A stretch of DNA of 31,462 nt, taken from the NCBI GenBank assembly GCA_023229795.1, contig JALNYP010000045.1, positions 1-31,462 of the forward strand. Reading direction: 5' to 3'. The DNA comes from Syntrophobacterales bacterium (GTDB lineage Bacteria; Desulfobacterota; Desulfobaccia; Desulfobaccales; 0-14-0-80-60-11). Shown here one piece after another: positions 22,458 through 30,149 of this stretch. The translations under genes were made by a program, and so were the position numbers. Position 1 is the first letter of the stretch; every line of letters begins with the position of its first letter. The notes under the pieces are model-generated. The model was not told the DNA's origin. It was given only the letters and a program-made list of their open reading frames with translations, and made no database searches.

Positions 22458-23138
22458 TCAAGGCTGGGCTTCTTTACGGGCCATGATCAGGAGGCGGGGT
22501 TCGCGGCTGATAGGCAGGTCGTATTTATGCGTCTGCCAGGCGCCCAGGCCCAGGAGCGCGCCCGCGGATTGGGCGGTTTCCAGTTCGAGGCCCGCCAGCC
22601 GCGGCCCTTTGAGGGCCAGGACCAAACCTCCCGGCGCCAGCAAGGGCGCGGCCACCTCCAGCAAACGGGGCAGGAATAACGCGGCCCGGGAAACCACCGC
22701 GGCCACCTTCGGCTCGCACTTGCGGGCCTGAGAGGGGGTGAGATGGGCCTGGACCACCTGAACCCCGGTTAACCGGAAGCGGCCGACCAGGTATTCGAGG
22801 AACGCGGTCTTCTTCTCCCGGGCTTCCACCAGGGTCAGGGCCAGGTCGGGGCGGGCCAGCTTCAGCGCCAGGCCGGGGAAACCCGCGCCGCTGCCCAGGT
22901 CCAGGAGGGAGGGGACGGAATCCAGAAAGGGCAGGATCGCCAGGGAGTCCAGGAAGTGCTTGATGACGATGTCCCGGTCGGTTTTGAGGCCGGTGAGGTT
23001 GATCCGGGCGTTCCAGAGCTTCAGTTCTTCCAGATAGATGCGAAAGTGCTCCAGCGCCGCGGCAGAGAGGCTCAGACCCAGGGCGGCAACGCCTGCGGAC
23101 AGGAGGGCCAGGGGATCGGTTTCCGGCTGGTCGGGCAT
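22458..23138 (-). CDS. rsmG: 16S rRNA (guanine(527)-N7)-methyltransferase RsmG
   Basis: SAM-dependent methyltransferase acting on G527 of 16S rRNA. The 226-aa product shows LWNARINLTGLKTDRDIVIKHFLDSL, the SAM-binding LLDLGSGAGFPGLALKLARPDL, LVEAREKKTAFLEYLV, VVSRAALFLPRLLEVAAPLLAPGG and LALKGP, the standard GidB blocks. It closes the rpmH-rnpA-yidD-yidC-jag-mnmE-rsmG block, 55 nt after mnmE, and is probably co-transcribed. Confidence 0.96.
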   Translation of the reverse strand: MPDQPETDPLALLSAGVAALGLSLSAAALEHFRIYLEELKLWNARINLTGLKTDRDIVIKHFLDSLAILPFLDSVPSLLDLGSGAGFPGLALKLARPDLALTLVEAREKKTAFLEYLVGRFRLTGVQVVQAHLTPSQARKCEPKVAAVVSRAALFLPRLLEVAAPLLAPGGLVLALKGPRLAGLELETAQSAGALLGLGAWQTHKYDLPISREPRLLIMARKEAQP

Positions 23139-23193
23139 GACGCGTCCTTTTGGTTAGAGGACCAGGCAGGAGAAAGGATACCCTGGCCGCAAA

Positions 23194-24567
23194 TCACTTC
23201 CCCAGGCAGAACTGACCGAAAATGCGGTCCAGGATGGCTTCGCCCACTTCCTCCCCGGTGATCTCCCCCAGTTCCCGGATAGCGGCCACCAGTTCCAGGG
23301 CCACCAATTCCCAGGGCGGCTCCTGGCCGCCATCCAGCAATTCCCGGGCCCGGCCGAGGCAGTCCAGGCCCTGGGCCAGGTGCCGGTGGTGCCGGGCCTG
23401 GGTGATCATCTCGCCTTGCACCTTCAGGCCGCCCCCCAGGGCCTGGTCCACGATGGCCTGCTTTAAGGCCGCGAGGCCCTGGCCCGTCTTGGCCGAAATG
23501 GCCAGGCGCGGCCAGGCCTCGAACTGAGGGAAGGCCGCGTCGGGGAGATCAGGAGCCAGGTCGATCTTGTTGATCACCAACAGCCCCGGGCGTCCCGCCA
23601 GGGCCGCCAGCGCCGCGTCATCCTCCCCGGTCAGGGGGCTGCCGGCTTCCACCAGGTAGAGGACCAGGTCGGCCTGCTGCAAGCGCTCCCGGGTGCGGGC
23701 GATGCCCAGCTCCTCCACCCGGTCCTGGGCCGGGCGCAGGCCGGCGGTGTCACTGAAGCGCACCACCACGCCTCCCAGGGTAATGGACTCCTCGATCAAG
23801 TCCCGGGTGGTGCCGGGAATCTCGGTGACGATGGCCCGCTCCAGGTCCAGGAGGCGGTTCAAGAGGCTGGATTTGCCCACGTTGGGACGCCCGGCGATCA
23901 CCGCCAGGAGGCCTTCTTTGAGCAGCCGCCCAGCTTCATAGGTAGCGTCCAGGGCCTCCAGGGCGCCGGCCTGGGCCTCCAACCCCGCCCGGAGGGGGGC
24001 GGTAGGCAACTCCCCGGCTTCTTCGGGAAAATCCAGGGCGGCCTCGACCCGGGCCAGGAGGTCCAGGAGGTCCTGGCGCACCTGGCCGATCCGGCGTCCC
24101 AGGGCGCCGTGCAAATGCGCCGCGGCCACCTTAAGGTTGGTTTCGGTGCGAGAGTGAATGACTTCCAGGACGGCTTCGGCCTGGGTCAGGTCGAGCCGCC
24201 CGGAGAGAAACGCCCTTAAGGTAAACTCGCCCGGGCGAGCCAGGCGCGCCCCTTGGGCCAGGGCCAGATCCAGGATGCGCCGCAGCACCCCATAGCCCGA
24301 ATGGCAGTTGATCTCCACCACGTCTTCCCGGGTATAGGTGTGGGGGGCCCGCATAAAGCTGAGCAGGACTTCATCGATGATCTCGCCTTGGGGGTCAACG
24401 ACGCGGCCCAGGTAGAGCCGGTGGGACTGCCAGGTCGGGTGGGGACGGAAGATGCGGCGAGCGATGGTCTGGGCGGCGGGGCCGCTCAGCCGGACGATAC
24501 CGATTCCCGCCTCGCCGATGGGGGTGGAAATAGCCGCAATGGTATCGGCCGCATCATAAGGGCTCAT
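23194..24567 (-). CDS. mnmE: tRNA modification GTPase MnmE
   Basis: GTPase that, with MnmG, installs 5-carboxymethylaminomethyl groups on wobble uridine of tRNAs. The 457-aa product has the N-terminal folate-binding domain (DTIAAISTPIGEAGIGIVRLSG, DEVLLSFMRAPHTYTREDVVEINCHSG). A helical region follows, then the G domain with IAGRPNVGKSSLLN (P-loop), TEIPGTTRD, DTAGL and NKID. The C-terminus FGQFCLGK keeps the catalytic Cys of the CxGK ending. The start overlaps the jag stop by 4 nt. Confidence 0.97.
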   Translation of the reverse strand: MSPYDAADTIAAISTPIGEAGIGIVRLSGPAAQTIARRIFRPHPTWQSHRLYLGRVVDPQGEIIDEVLLSFMRAPHTYTREDVVEINCHSGYGVLRRILDLALAQGARLARPGEFTLRAFLSGRLDLTQAEAVLEVIHSRTETNLKVAAAHLHGALGRRIGQVRQDLLDLLARVEAALDFPEEAGELPTAPLRAGLEAQAGALEALDATYEAGRLLKEGLLAVIAGRPNVGKSSLLNRLLDLERAIVTEIPGTTRDLIEESITLGGVVVRFSDTAGLRPAQDRVEELGIARTRERLQQADLVLYLVEAGSPLTGEDDAALAALAGRPGLLVINKIDLAPDLPDAAFPQFEAWPRLAISAKTGQGLAALKQAIVDQALGGGLKVQGEMITQARHHRHLAQGLDCLGRARELLDGGQEPPWELVALELVAAIRELGEITGEEVGEAILDRIFGQFCLGK

Positions 24568-25232
24568 GCCTGGCCGGCGGCATCCTCCTGGTTGTCCCGC
24601 TTTTTCACCGGTGAAATGATCACCTTCTTGTAGAGACCTTCGCCCCGGCTGACGGTCTTCAAATCCTTGTCACCCTGGAGGGCCATGTGGACGATGCGGC
24701 GATCATAGGGATTCATGGGATTCAGGGTCACGGACTTGCCGCTGCGCTTGACCTTGTCGCCGTATTTTTTGGCCAAGAGCGCCAGGGCTTCGTTATGGCG
24801 GGCCCGGTAGGCCTCCACATCGATGGCGATCCTGACCTTTTTCCGGGTCTGCTTGGCCAGCATCTTGGTAACGAGGTATTGCAGGGCGTCCAGGGTCTGG
24901 CCTTGCTTGCCGATGAGCAGGCCGGCGTCATCGGTGGCAATGAGCAGGGTGATCCGGTCATCCTCATGGGTGGCGGTCACCGTGGCCGGCTCCCGCATCT
25001 TCTCCAGGAGCCCCTCGAGGATTTCCCGGGCCTTGGGGAGCAGGTCTTCTTCTTCGGCCTCTTCCCGCCGGGCGGCGCGAATCCTGGCCTTCCGGCCCCC
25101 CAGGCCGAAAATTCCCGAGGAACCCACTGAGACGATCTCGATCTCCAACTGCTCCGGCGTCACCTCAAAAAAAGCGCAGGCGCTATCGATGGCCTCTTCG
25201 GTGGTTTTGCCTTCAAACTCCAGAAACTCCAT
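24564..25232 (-). CDS. jag: RNA-binding protein Jag/KhpB (Jag-N, KH, R3H)
   Basis: Cytoplasmic RNA-binding protein linked to cell-envelope homeostasis. The 222-aa product opens MEFLEFEGKTTEEAIDSAC, a Jag-N domain that includes VGSSGIFGLGGRKARIRAA. The KH domain is TLLIATDDAGLLIGKQGQTLDALQYLV, and the C-terminal R3H is IDVEAYRARHNEAL with LNPMNPYDRRIVHMALQGD. A TTG codon directly before the ATG is also in frame; the ATG with GGAAGGA upstream is preferred. It lies 18 nt after yidC and overlaps mnmE. Confidence 0.95.
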   Translation of the reverse strand: MEFLEFEGKTTEEAIDSACAFFEVTPEQLEIEIVSVGSSGIFGLGGRKARIRAARREEAEEEDLLPKAREILEGLLEKMREPATVTATHEDDRITLLIATDDAGLLIGKQGQTLDALQYLVTKMLAKQTRKKVRIAIDVEAYRARHNEALALLAKKYGDKVKRSGKSVTLNPMNPYDRRIVHMALQGDKDLKTVSRGEGLYKKVIISPVKKRDNQEDAAGQA

Positions 25233-25250
25233 CAATCCTTCCTCTGAGAA

Positions 25251-26936
25251 CTACGTAAGGTACTTGTTGGTATAGTGCTGTTGGACGATGGAAAGCACGT
25301 TGTTCACCAGCCAGTAGATTACCAGGCCGGAGGCAAAGTTCAAGAACATAAAGGTAAAGATCAGGGGCAAGAACATCATCATCTTGGCCTGGGTGGGATC
25401 CCCGGCGGACGGCGTCATCTTTTGCTGGAGGAACATGGTGGCCCCCATGACCAGGGGGGTGATGAGCAGGGGGTCCTTGGCGGACAGATCCGCCAGCCAG
25501 ACGATGTTGGTAAACGGCAGGGTGGGGATGAACGAGGCATGGCGCAGTTCGATGGCATACCCCAGGACGTTGTACAAGGCGATAAAGACCGGCAATTGGA
25601 TGACCATGGGGAGGCAGCCGGCCATGGGGTTGACCTTGAAGGTCTTATACAGGGCCATGAGCTCCTTGTTCATGGCTTCCTTGTCGTCCTTATATTTTTC
25701 CCGGATCTTGGCTACCTTCGGCTGGAGCTTCTGCATGTCCTTCATGGACTTGTAGCTCTTGTGGTTGGGATAATAAAAGACGATCCGGAGCAGGATGGTC
25801 ATAATGACAATGGCCCAGCCATAGTTGAAGGAGTAGCGCTCCAGCCAGTTTAAGAAAGTCAGGAAGGGTTTGCCCAGGAAATCGAACCAGCCGAAGTTGA
25901 CCGCCCGCTCCAGACCCATGGTCTTGAGGTCGCCCAGGTTTTTGGGGCCGAAATAGAGGGTGTAGGCGAACTGGACCGCCTGTCCCGGGGCCAGGTTTTC
26001 CACGGGGTTCCTCAGACTGGCCACCATGGGCGCCTTGGGCGGCTCGGAGAGGGTGACCCAGGCCTTGGCCGACTCCGGGATCATGGCCGTCATAAAATAG
26101 CCTTCGTCCAGGCCGGCCCATTGCACCTGGCCGGTAAAGGTCTTGGGTTCCTTGAGGCCGCCGCTCTTGATGTCGTCCAATTTATTATTGATGGAGCCGT
26201 TGAATCCCAGGAAATGGAAGCGGTCCGCTTCTTCCCCGGCAAAATTTTCGCTCAAGTCCAGGTTGAGCTGGCCATCCAGCGGTTGTGCGGTATGGTTGAC
26301 TACCTGGACCGCCAGGTCGAAGCCGTAACCGTCGCCTTTGAAGGTGAAGGTCTTAACGATAGTCAGGCCCTCGGGGCTGACGCAGGTAAACTTCAAAACG
26401 CCCTTGTCGCCGTCCTTGACGGTCAGGGCTGACGTCGAGGCCTCACAGCGGGCCAGGCCGGGAACCTTGAGGGTTTTGCCTTCCCAACTCACGGTCAGGG
26501 GCAATTCGTTGGCGCCGCCCTCCCGGACCAGTTCCTTGGGTTTGATCCCGGAGGTTTCGGGGTTCAGGTAGCGCTGGATCTCAAAGGACACGGGCCCCAG
26601 CTTAAATTCTTTGATGGGCACGAAGGGCAGGCGGTCTTTATACTTTTTGAGCTGGAAGCTCTTGAGGCGGCCCCCCAGTTCGGTGAACACCGCGTGAAAC
26701 AGCGGGGTGTCCACCACAACGTCCTTGGCGGGCACGGCCGCGGGGGTGCGCACCGGCGGCGCGGCGGGCTGCGCCGCTACCGGGCCCGGCGTCGGCGCCG
26801 GCGCTGCGGGGGCAGCCGGGGCGGTCTGGGCCGCGGGTTGGGGCTCGGCGGGGCGCTTAAACTTCTCCCCGTAAAAGATGAAGGCGATAAAGACCAGAAA
26901 ACTTAAGCCCAGGGCGATCAAAGCCCGTTTTTCCAT
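25251..26936 (-). CDS. yidC: Membrane protein insertase YidC
   Basis: Inserts and folds inner-membrane proteins, alone or with SecYEG. The 561-aa product has the Gram-negative layout. A first membrane span (RALIALGLSFLVFIAFIFYG) is followed by a Pro/Ala-rich linker. The periplasmic beta-sandwich runs from about residue 80 to 340. The five-span Oxa1 core begins near 365 (FGWFDFLGKPFLTFLNWLER), with KSMKDMQKLQPKVAKIREKY as the cytoplasmic hairpin and NPMAGCLPMVIQLPVFIALYNVL. The open frame extends 45 codons upstream through yidD sequence, but AGGAG 8 nt before this ATG decides the start. It is 11 nt from yidD. Confidence 0.97.
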   Translation of the reverse strand: MEKRALIALGLSFLVFIAFIFYGEKFKRPAEPQPAAQTAPAAPAAPAPTPGPVAAQPAAPPVRTPAAVPAKDVVVDTPLFHAVFTELGGRLKSFQLKKYKDRLPFVPIKEFKLGPVSFEIQRYLNPETSGIKPKELVREGGANELPLTVSWEGKTLKVPGLARCEASTSALTVKDGDKGVLKFTCVSPEGLTIVKTFTFKGDGYGFDLAVQVVNHTAQPLDGQLNLDLSENFAGEEADRFHFLGFNGSINNKLDDIKSGGLKEPKTFTGQVQWAGLDEGYFMTAMIPESAKAWVTLSEPPKAPMVASLRNPVENLAPGQAVQFAYTLYFGPKNLGDLKTMGLERAVNFGWFDFLGKPFLTFLNWLERYSFNYGWAIVIMTILLRIVFYYPNHKSYKSMKDMQKLQPKVAKIREKYKDDKEAMNKELMALYKTFKVNPMAGCLPMVIQLPVFIALYNVLGYAIELRHASFIPTLPFTNIVWLADLSAKDPLLITPLVMGATMFLQQKMTPSAGDPTQAKMMMFLPLIFTFMFLNFASGLVIYWLVNNVLSIVQQHYTNKYLT

Positions 26937-26947
26937 AAAAAAAACTC

Positions 26948-27157
26948 CTAAGGCACCGGGTCCCACCCGCCCGGATGGAAGGGGTGGCAACGGCCGAGGC
27001 GGCGGAGGCTCAACCCGAGACCGCGCCACAAGCCGTGGCGGCTCAGGGCCTCGGCGGCGTATTGGGAACATGTGGGGGCAAACCGGCAGCTACTGGGAAA
27101 CAGGGGCGAGATCAGCACCTGATATGCCCGGATTAGCCAGAGGGCCACTTTAATCAT
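26948..27157 (-). CDS. yidD: Membrane protein insertion efficiency factor YidD
   Basis: Small membrane-associated protein of 69 aa that assists YidC-dependent insertion. It shows the whole family pattern: LIRAYQVLISPLFPSSCRFAPTCSQYAAEAL with three conserved Cys, then LGLSLRRLGRCHPFHPGGWDPVP. It overlaps rnpA by 8 nt and is followed by yidC. Confidence 0.96.
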   Translation of the reverse strand: MIKVALWLIRAYQVLISPLFPSSCRFAPTCSQYAAEALSRHGLWRGLGLSLRRLGRCHPFHPGGWDPVP

Positions 27158-27536
27158 GGGTTTTATTCCTGGCCCGAGGGAACAGGAGCCGGCCCAATTC
27201 TTCGTATACCTGCCGGTACCCCAGCTCGGCCGCGCCCTTTTTGGCCATGACGACCAGGTCGGCGGCGGGCAGGCCGGTGCGGTGGCGGCGAAAAAACTCC
27301 CGGAGCAAGCGTTTCACCCGGTTGCGCTGCACGGCATTGCCCAGGCGCCGGGTCACCACCAGCCCCAGGCGGGGCCGGCCTTCGCCCATAGGCGCCAGGG
27401 TCACGCCGAAATGGCGCGTGTGCAGCCGTTTCCCCTGGGCCTGGGCCCGGAGGTAATCTGGGCGGTGGCGGAGCCGCGCCGCCTTGGTGAAACGGGCGGT
27501 CCCTTTAGGGTTGGGGTCGGGACAGGGGCGGAGCAC
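27150..27536 (-). CDS. rnpA: Ribonuclease P protein component RnpA
   Basis: Protein subunit of RNase P, which matures the 5' ends of tRNAs together with the RNA subunit. The 128-aa product has FTKAARLRHRPDYLRAQAQGKRL, GLVVTRRLGNAVQRNRVKRLLREFFRRHR (the RNR signature) and ADLVVMAKKGAAELGYRQVYEELGRLL. The start is a GTG, with no strong ribosome-binding site, 41 nt after the rpmH stop. It overlaps yidD. Confidence 0.95.
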   Translation of the reverse strand: MLRPCPDPNPKGTARFTKAARLRHRPDYLRAQAQGKRLHTRHFGVTLAPMGEGRPRLGLVVTRRLGNAVQRNRVKRLLREFFRRHRTGLPAADLVVMAKKGAAELGYRQVYEELGRLLFPRARNKTHD

Positions 27537-27577
27537 CGGCGGTTGTTATCAGGGATGGGGCACAGGAGCGCTTCGGT

Positions 27578-27712
27578 TCAGACCGAAAGGCGTTTCCGGC
27601 CTCTGGCCCGGCGGCGCTTGATCACATGGCGGCCGGCCCGGGTGCTCATCCGTTCCAAGAACCCATGGGTGCGGTTCCGGCGTAAATTACTGGGTTGATA
27701 AGTGCGTTTCAT
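27578..27712 (-). CDS. rpmH: 50S ribosomal protein L34
   Basis: A 44-aa ribosomal protein read directly from the minus strand: MKRTYQPSNLRRNRTHGF, then LERMSTRAGRHVIKRRRARG and RKRLSV, an intact L34. GAGGA lies 6 nt before the ATG. It leads the block running through rsmG and has a strong promoter about 40 nt upstream. The usual neighbour dnaA is not on its other side. Confidence 0.97.
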   Translation of the reverse strand: MKRTYQPSNLRRNRTHGFLERMSTRAGRHVIKRRRARGRKRLSV

Positions 27713-27749
27713 TGCGTATCCTCAGCTTCCAGAGATTATTCCAAACTTT

Positions 27750-27779
27750 GTATAAACCATTTATGAGCGGATTTGTCAA
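27750..27779 (-). promoter_or_regulatory. Strong sigma-70-type promoter of the rpmH operon
   Basis: A perfect TTGACA (27774-27779) and TTATAC/TTTATA are separated by 17-18 nt on the minus strand. Initiation near 27743 gives a short leader before rpmH. Confidence 0.8.
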
Positions 27780-27859
27780 GAGTATTCCGGTCCTGAGGGG
27801 TGTATCAGTTTGAAAGTTAAGGGAGTTGATTTCCTGGCGAATTGCAGCATAATCTAAGT

Positions 27860-28126
27860 ATGCCTGACCAATCAAGCAAGAAGCCAAAGCGCCCCCGTGA
27901 TCTCAATGTCTTGGCGAAAACGATTATCGAGATAGCCACGGAGGGCGAGCCAGAGGCCCCGCCTGCGGAAGATACCCGCAATCCTAATGCCGTCGCCCTT
28001 AGTAAGCTAGGAGGAAAGAAGGGTGGCCCCGCCAGAGCCGCAAAACTCACCCCGGAAGAAAGATCGGAAATTGCCCGCAAGGCTGCTAAGGCTGGGTGGG
28101 AGAAGAAAAGCACCTTATTACTCTGA
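27860..28126 (+). CDS. Small basic Lys/Ala-rich protein, uncharacterised
   Basis: An 88-aa basic protein. The C-terminal third, LGGKKGGPARAAKLTPEERS then EIARKAAKAGW, is a motif seen in many short bacterial proteins of unknown role (KGGxARAxKLTxExRxEIAxKAAxxRW). It resembles nucleoid-protein-like tails. The N-terminal half is Lys/Pro-rich, then acidic (NVLAKTIIEIATEGEPEAPP). The ATG follows a weak CTAAG site; a TTG 18 nt earlier is possible. It is divergent from rpmH and overlaps the end of the AT-rich operon by 9 nt. Its GC content is that of the chromosome, not of the AT-rich island. Confidence 0.6.
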   Translation: MPDQSSKKPKRPRDLNVLAKTIIEIATEGEPEAPPAEDTRNPNAVALSKLGGKKGGPARAAKLTPEERSEIARKAAKAGWEKKSTLLL

Positions 28127-28777
28127 TAATATACCTTCTAACATATCGAGTAATTCGAGATGCTTTTCTGTCTGTAAGGGTGCAGCCGAATAATATCTAT
28201 TTTCTGAGAAAGCAACATTTAACACTCTTTCAAAAGTAAATGTGAATGGCTTAATTATATTCGTTTGGTCTGGCCAAAAAGATATTCCTCCAAGCTCAAA
28301 AAGAATTTCTCCAAAGCCCTTAACATTGTTGGATAAATATTCGGAGATTTTCTTTAATTTTTGATTCATCAACTCCAGAGATTTATCATTACTCACATAG
28401 AGCTGACTGACATATCCGATTCGTCTTATTACTAATTCAAAGTGTGGAAAAGAAAAATCCCTATGAAGGTTTATAAGCAGGTCAGTTAGAAAAGTATCTG
28501 ATTCATTAGTAGAGTACCGTGAGTCAGCCACCAAGCCATCTGTATAAATAGTTAAATTTATGCTTATGAGTTCATTGGTACTTGTCAGAAATTCACCATC
28601 TTCAAATTTAATTCCCTTGTTTTCATCAGGGACTTCTTTTTCAGATGGGAAAACTTTAAATTTATATTTATCTATTAAATAAGGAATAATATGGTATAAA
28701 CTTTTTCCTCTTGGATTCAATTCCTGCATCGGACAAAACCAAAGCGACCTTGCAAGATTAATCGATAGCAGTTTCAT
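28118..28777 (-). CDS. Unrecognised 219-aa protein, third gene of the AT-rich toxin-antitoxin operon
   Basis: I do not recognise a family. It begins MKLLSINLARSLWFCPMQEL, has a mixed alpha/beta pattern with SINLTIYTDGLVADSRYSTNESD and FPHFELVIRRIGYVSQLYV, and ends YYSAAPLQTEKHLELLDMLEG. No signal peptide or membrane span is seen. The start overlaps the XRE gene stop by 4 nt, so it is translated as part of the operon. Base composition is strongly AT-rich like its two partners. Candidates are a chaperone, a second antitoxin or an effector; none is supported by a motif. Confidence 0.75.
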   Translation of the reverse strand: MKLLSINLARSLWFCPMQELNPRGKSLYHIIPYLIDKYKFKVFPSEKEVPDENKGIKFEDGEFLTSTNELISINLTIYTDGLVADSRYSTNESDTFLTDLLINLHRDFSFPHFELVIRRIGYVSQLYVSNDKSLELMNQKLKKISEYLSNNVKGFGEILFELGGISFWPDQTNIIKPFTFTFERVLNVAFSENRYYSAAPLQTEKHLELLDMLEGILSE

Positions 28778-29352
28778 TGCCTTGTCCCCGCTGCCATAGA
28801 ATTGTATAGTGGCATATCCATTTCTTTTTGATGGCCATCCATCTTATTTCCAGCAGCTTTTTGTCTCACATCATTCAAATCAAAAACCTTAGCTTTTGGT
28901 TTAGCCTCTGGCTTAGTCTCTGGATAATAGATAGACATGATACCTTCGCCTCCAAGAACTAACCCTCCTTGTCCAACAATATCTAATACCGAAGGTTGGA
29001 AATAAGGGTCTTTATCAAAACTTACTGTTTCCAACTTTTCAGGTGAGAGAGTGAGTTCCCATTGAACCAATTCGCTTATTGGTGCAAACCTGACTATTAG
29101 AGCAACATCAAAGGCAGACGCTATTTTTTTTAATGTTGTTAGCGTAAACTTTGAATAGTTGGGGTTTTCAAGTGCTGAAATCCTTTCCTGTTTCATCCCC
29201 AACCGGTCTGCTAATTCCTTTTGAGTCCATCCTTCTTTTTTACGTAATGCCCGAATTTGAAATGGTATTCCATTATCAATATGCGCAGATACAAAAGCGT
29301 CTCTATATTCCTTATTACTCAATTCATTTATGAATTTCTCACTTATCTTCAT
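28774..29352 (-). CDS. XRE-family antitoxin/regulator with long C-terminal extension
   Basis: HigA-like DNA-binding protein of 192 aa. The helix-turn-helix spans about residues 35-85: IRALRKKEGWTQKELADRLG, then MKQERISALENPNYSKFTLTTLKKIASAFDVALIVRF. About 100 further residues follow, unlike the simple HigA antitoxins elsewhere in the window. They include a VLDIVGQGGLVLGGEGI patch and a Lys/Pro-rich linker. It follows the RelE/HigB-like toxin with a short overlap and overlaps the next gene by ATGA. The ATG with AGGTGA 5 nt upstream is preferred over a GTG 9 nt earlier. It probably binds the twin palindromes before the toxin. Confidence 0.85.
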   Translation of the reverse strand: MKISEKFINELSNKEYRDAFVSAHIDNGIPFQIRALRKKEGWTQKELADRLGMKQERISALENPNYSKFTLTTLKKIASAFDVALIVRFAPISELVQWELTLSPEKLETVSFDKDPYFQPSVLDIVGQGGLVLGGEGIMSIYYPETKPEAKPKAKVFDLNDVRQKAAGNKMDGHQKEMDMPLYNSMAAGTRQ

Positions 29353-29752
29353 TATAGTCACCTATATGTTTTTCCTTCGATTGTTGTATTATTTCATATC
29401 TTTTCTTGGCGGTTTCGCGCGCCTCAGAAGGCTCCCAACTTGGTTTTTTTCTTTTCCCGCTCTTTTTCCGTGCCCCAATTACCAAAGTAAATTCTTTTTC
29501 TCCCGGACCGTAAAAGCCTAACGGCCGATATTCGACATTATTGCCACTGATTTTCACTTCATAAATGGGGTCATATTTTTTCCCTTGAAGTTTTTTGACA
29601 AGAGGAGGTTCCCAAACTTCTACCTTCTTCATGTAAGCTAAGCGGCGCTTGACAATAGCCCTATCCCCTGGTGGCAAATCAGACAACCATCTGTCTATGA
29701 CATCAATGTCCTTATTGTTGAGGAAAACTTTGAATGTCCAGTGGTTTTTCAT
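29339..29752 (-). CDS. RelE/HigB-like toxin (phage Gp49 type)
   Basis: A 137-aa protein with the Gp49-like RelE fold pattern: DRWLSDLPPGDRAIVKRRLAYM, WEPPLVKKLQGKKYDPIYEVKI, VEYRPLGFYGPGEKEFTLVIGARKKSGK and a final ETAKKRYEIIQ. Such toxins cleave mRNA at the ribosome. The reading frame is complete and slightly longer than many relatives because of a Lys/Glu-rich tail. No Shine-Dalgarno site precedes the ATG; instead an 18-bp palindrome abuts it, so translation may be weak or leaderless. First gene of a three-gene operon in the AT-rich island. Confidence 0.85.
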   Translation of the reverse strand: MKNHWTFKVFLNNKDIDVIDRWLSDLPPGDRAIVKRRLAYMKKVEVWEPPLVKKLQGKKYDPIYEVKISGNNVEYRPLGFYGPGEKEFTLVIGARKKSGKRKKPSWEPSEARETAKKRYEIIQQSKEKHIGDYNEDK

Positions 29753-29754
29753 AA

Positions 29755-29772
29755 TATAATAATTTTATTATA
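29755..29772. promoter_or_regulatory. 18-bp palindrome, copy 1, abutting the toxin start codon
   Basis: TATAATAATTTTATTATA, 8-bp perfect arms around TT, ends 2 nt before the toxin ATG. It contains -10-like sequence and would be an ideal operator for the operon's XRE protein. Confidence 0.65.
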
Positions 29773-29800
29773 AAGTGCAAGCGAAAATCTATTAACTGAA

Positions 29801-29818
29801 TATAATAATTTTATTATA
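29801..29818. promoter_or_regulatory. 18-bp palindrome, copy 2
   Basis: Identical to the copy 46 bp closer to the toxin gene. The spacing is close to four and a half helical turns. A TTGCAC lies between the two copies on the minus strand, 16 nt before a TATATT at the toxin start. Confidence 0.65.
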
Positions 29819-30064
29819 TTCTAAATTTCCCTTGATATTCAAAGAGATATATACAATTCAGCGCATAGCAAATGCTACCATGGGCAGAAAAAATGTACAA
29901 GGCGTAAAAAATGCTTGAAATGCCTTACCGCTCAAGCAAATCTGATTAATCGATGATACCAGATAAAATTCCCCATAATTTATGTGAATATGTGAAACTA
30001 TACAATCGCCTTGAGATTTAAGAAAATCGCTTCCCCAAGAGAAATCACCATGCGGATTTTTCAG
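29819..30064. other. AT-rich gap between the toxin operon and the mreB leader
   Basis: I see no convincing gene. A 77-aa minus-strand frame (29858-30091) has no recognisable features or clear ribosome-binding site. Composition shifts from AT-rich back to GC-rich near 30060-30110, marking the right boundary of the AT-rich island. Confidence 0.4.
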
Positions 30065-30092
30065 TTGAATTTTTTCCCTAAGTAGGCACAAT
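30065..30092 (+). promoter_or_regulatory. Candidate mreB promoter
   Basis: TTGAAT with CACAAT at 16 nt (or ACAATA at 17 nt). A transcript from here would have a leader of about 120 nt that contains the hairpin described next. Weak -10. Confidence 0.3.
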
Positions 30093-30123
30093 AGGGGATG
30101 GAGGGGATTTTCTCGCGGCGCGG

Positions 30124-30149
30124 GCGCTCGGGGACCGGGCGCTTTTTTT
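30124..30149 (+). terminator. Intrinsic-terminator-like hairpin in the mreB leader
   Basis: GCGCTCGG pairs with CCGGGCGC (8 bp, one G-T wobble) around a GGA loop and is followed by seven T. It lies 70 nt before the mreB ATG on the same strand, so it is either an attenuator or the end of a short upstream transcript. Confidence 0.75.

Noticed and set aside
29858..30091. 77-aa minus-strand frame between the toxin operon and mreB
   Set aside because: No ribosome-binding site, no recognisable family pattern, and it spans the composition boundary; probably chance.
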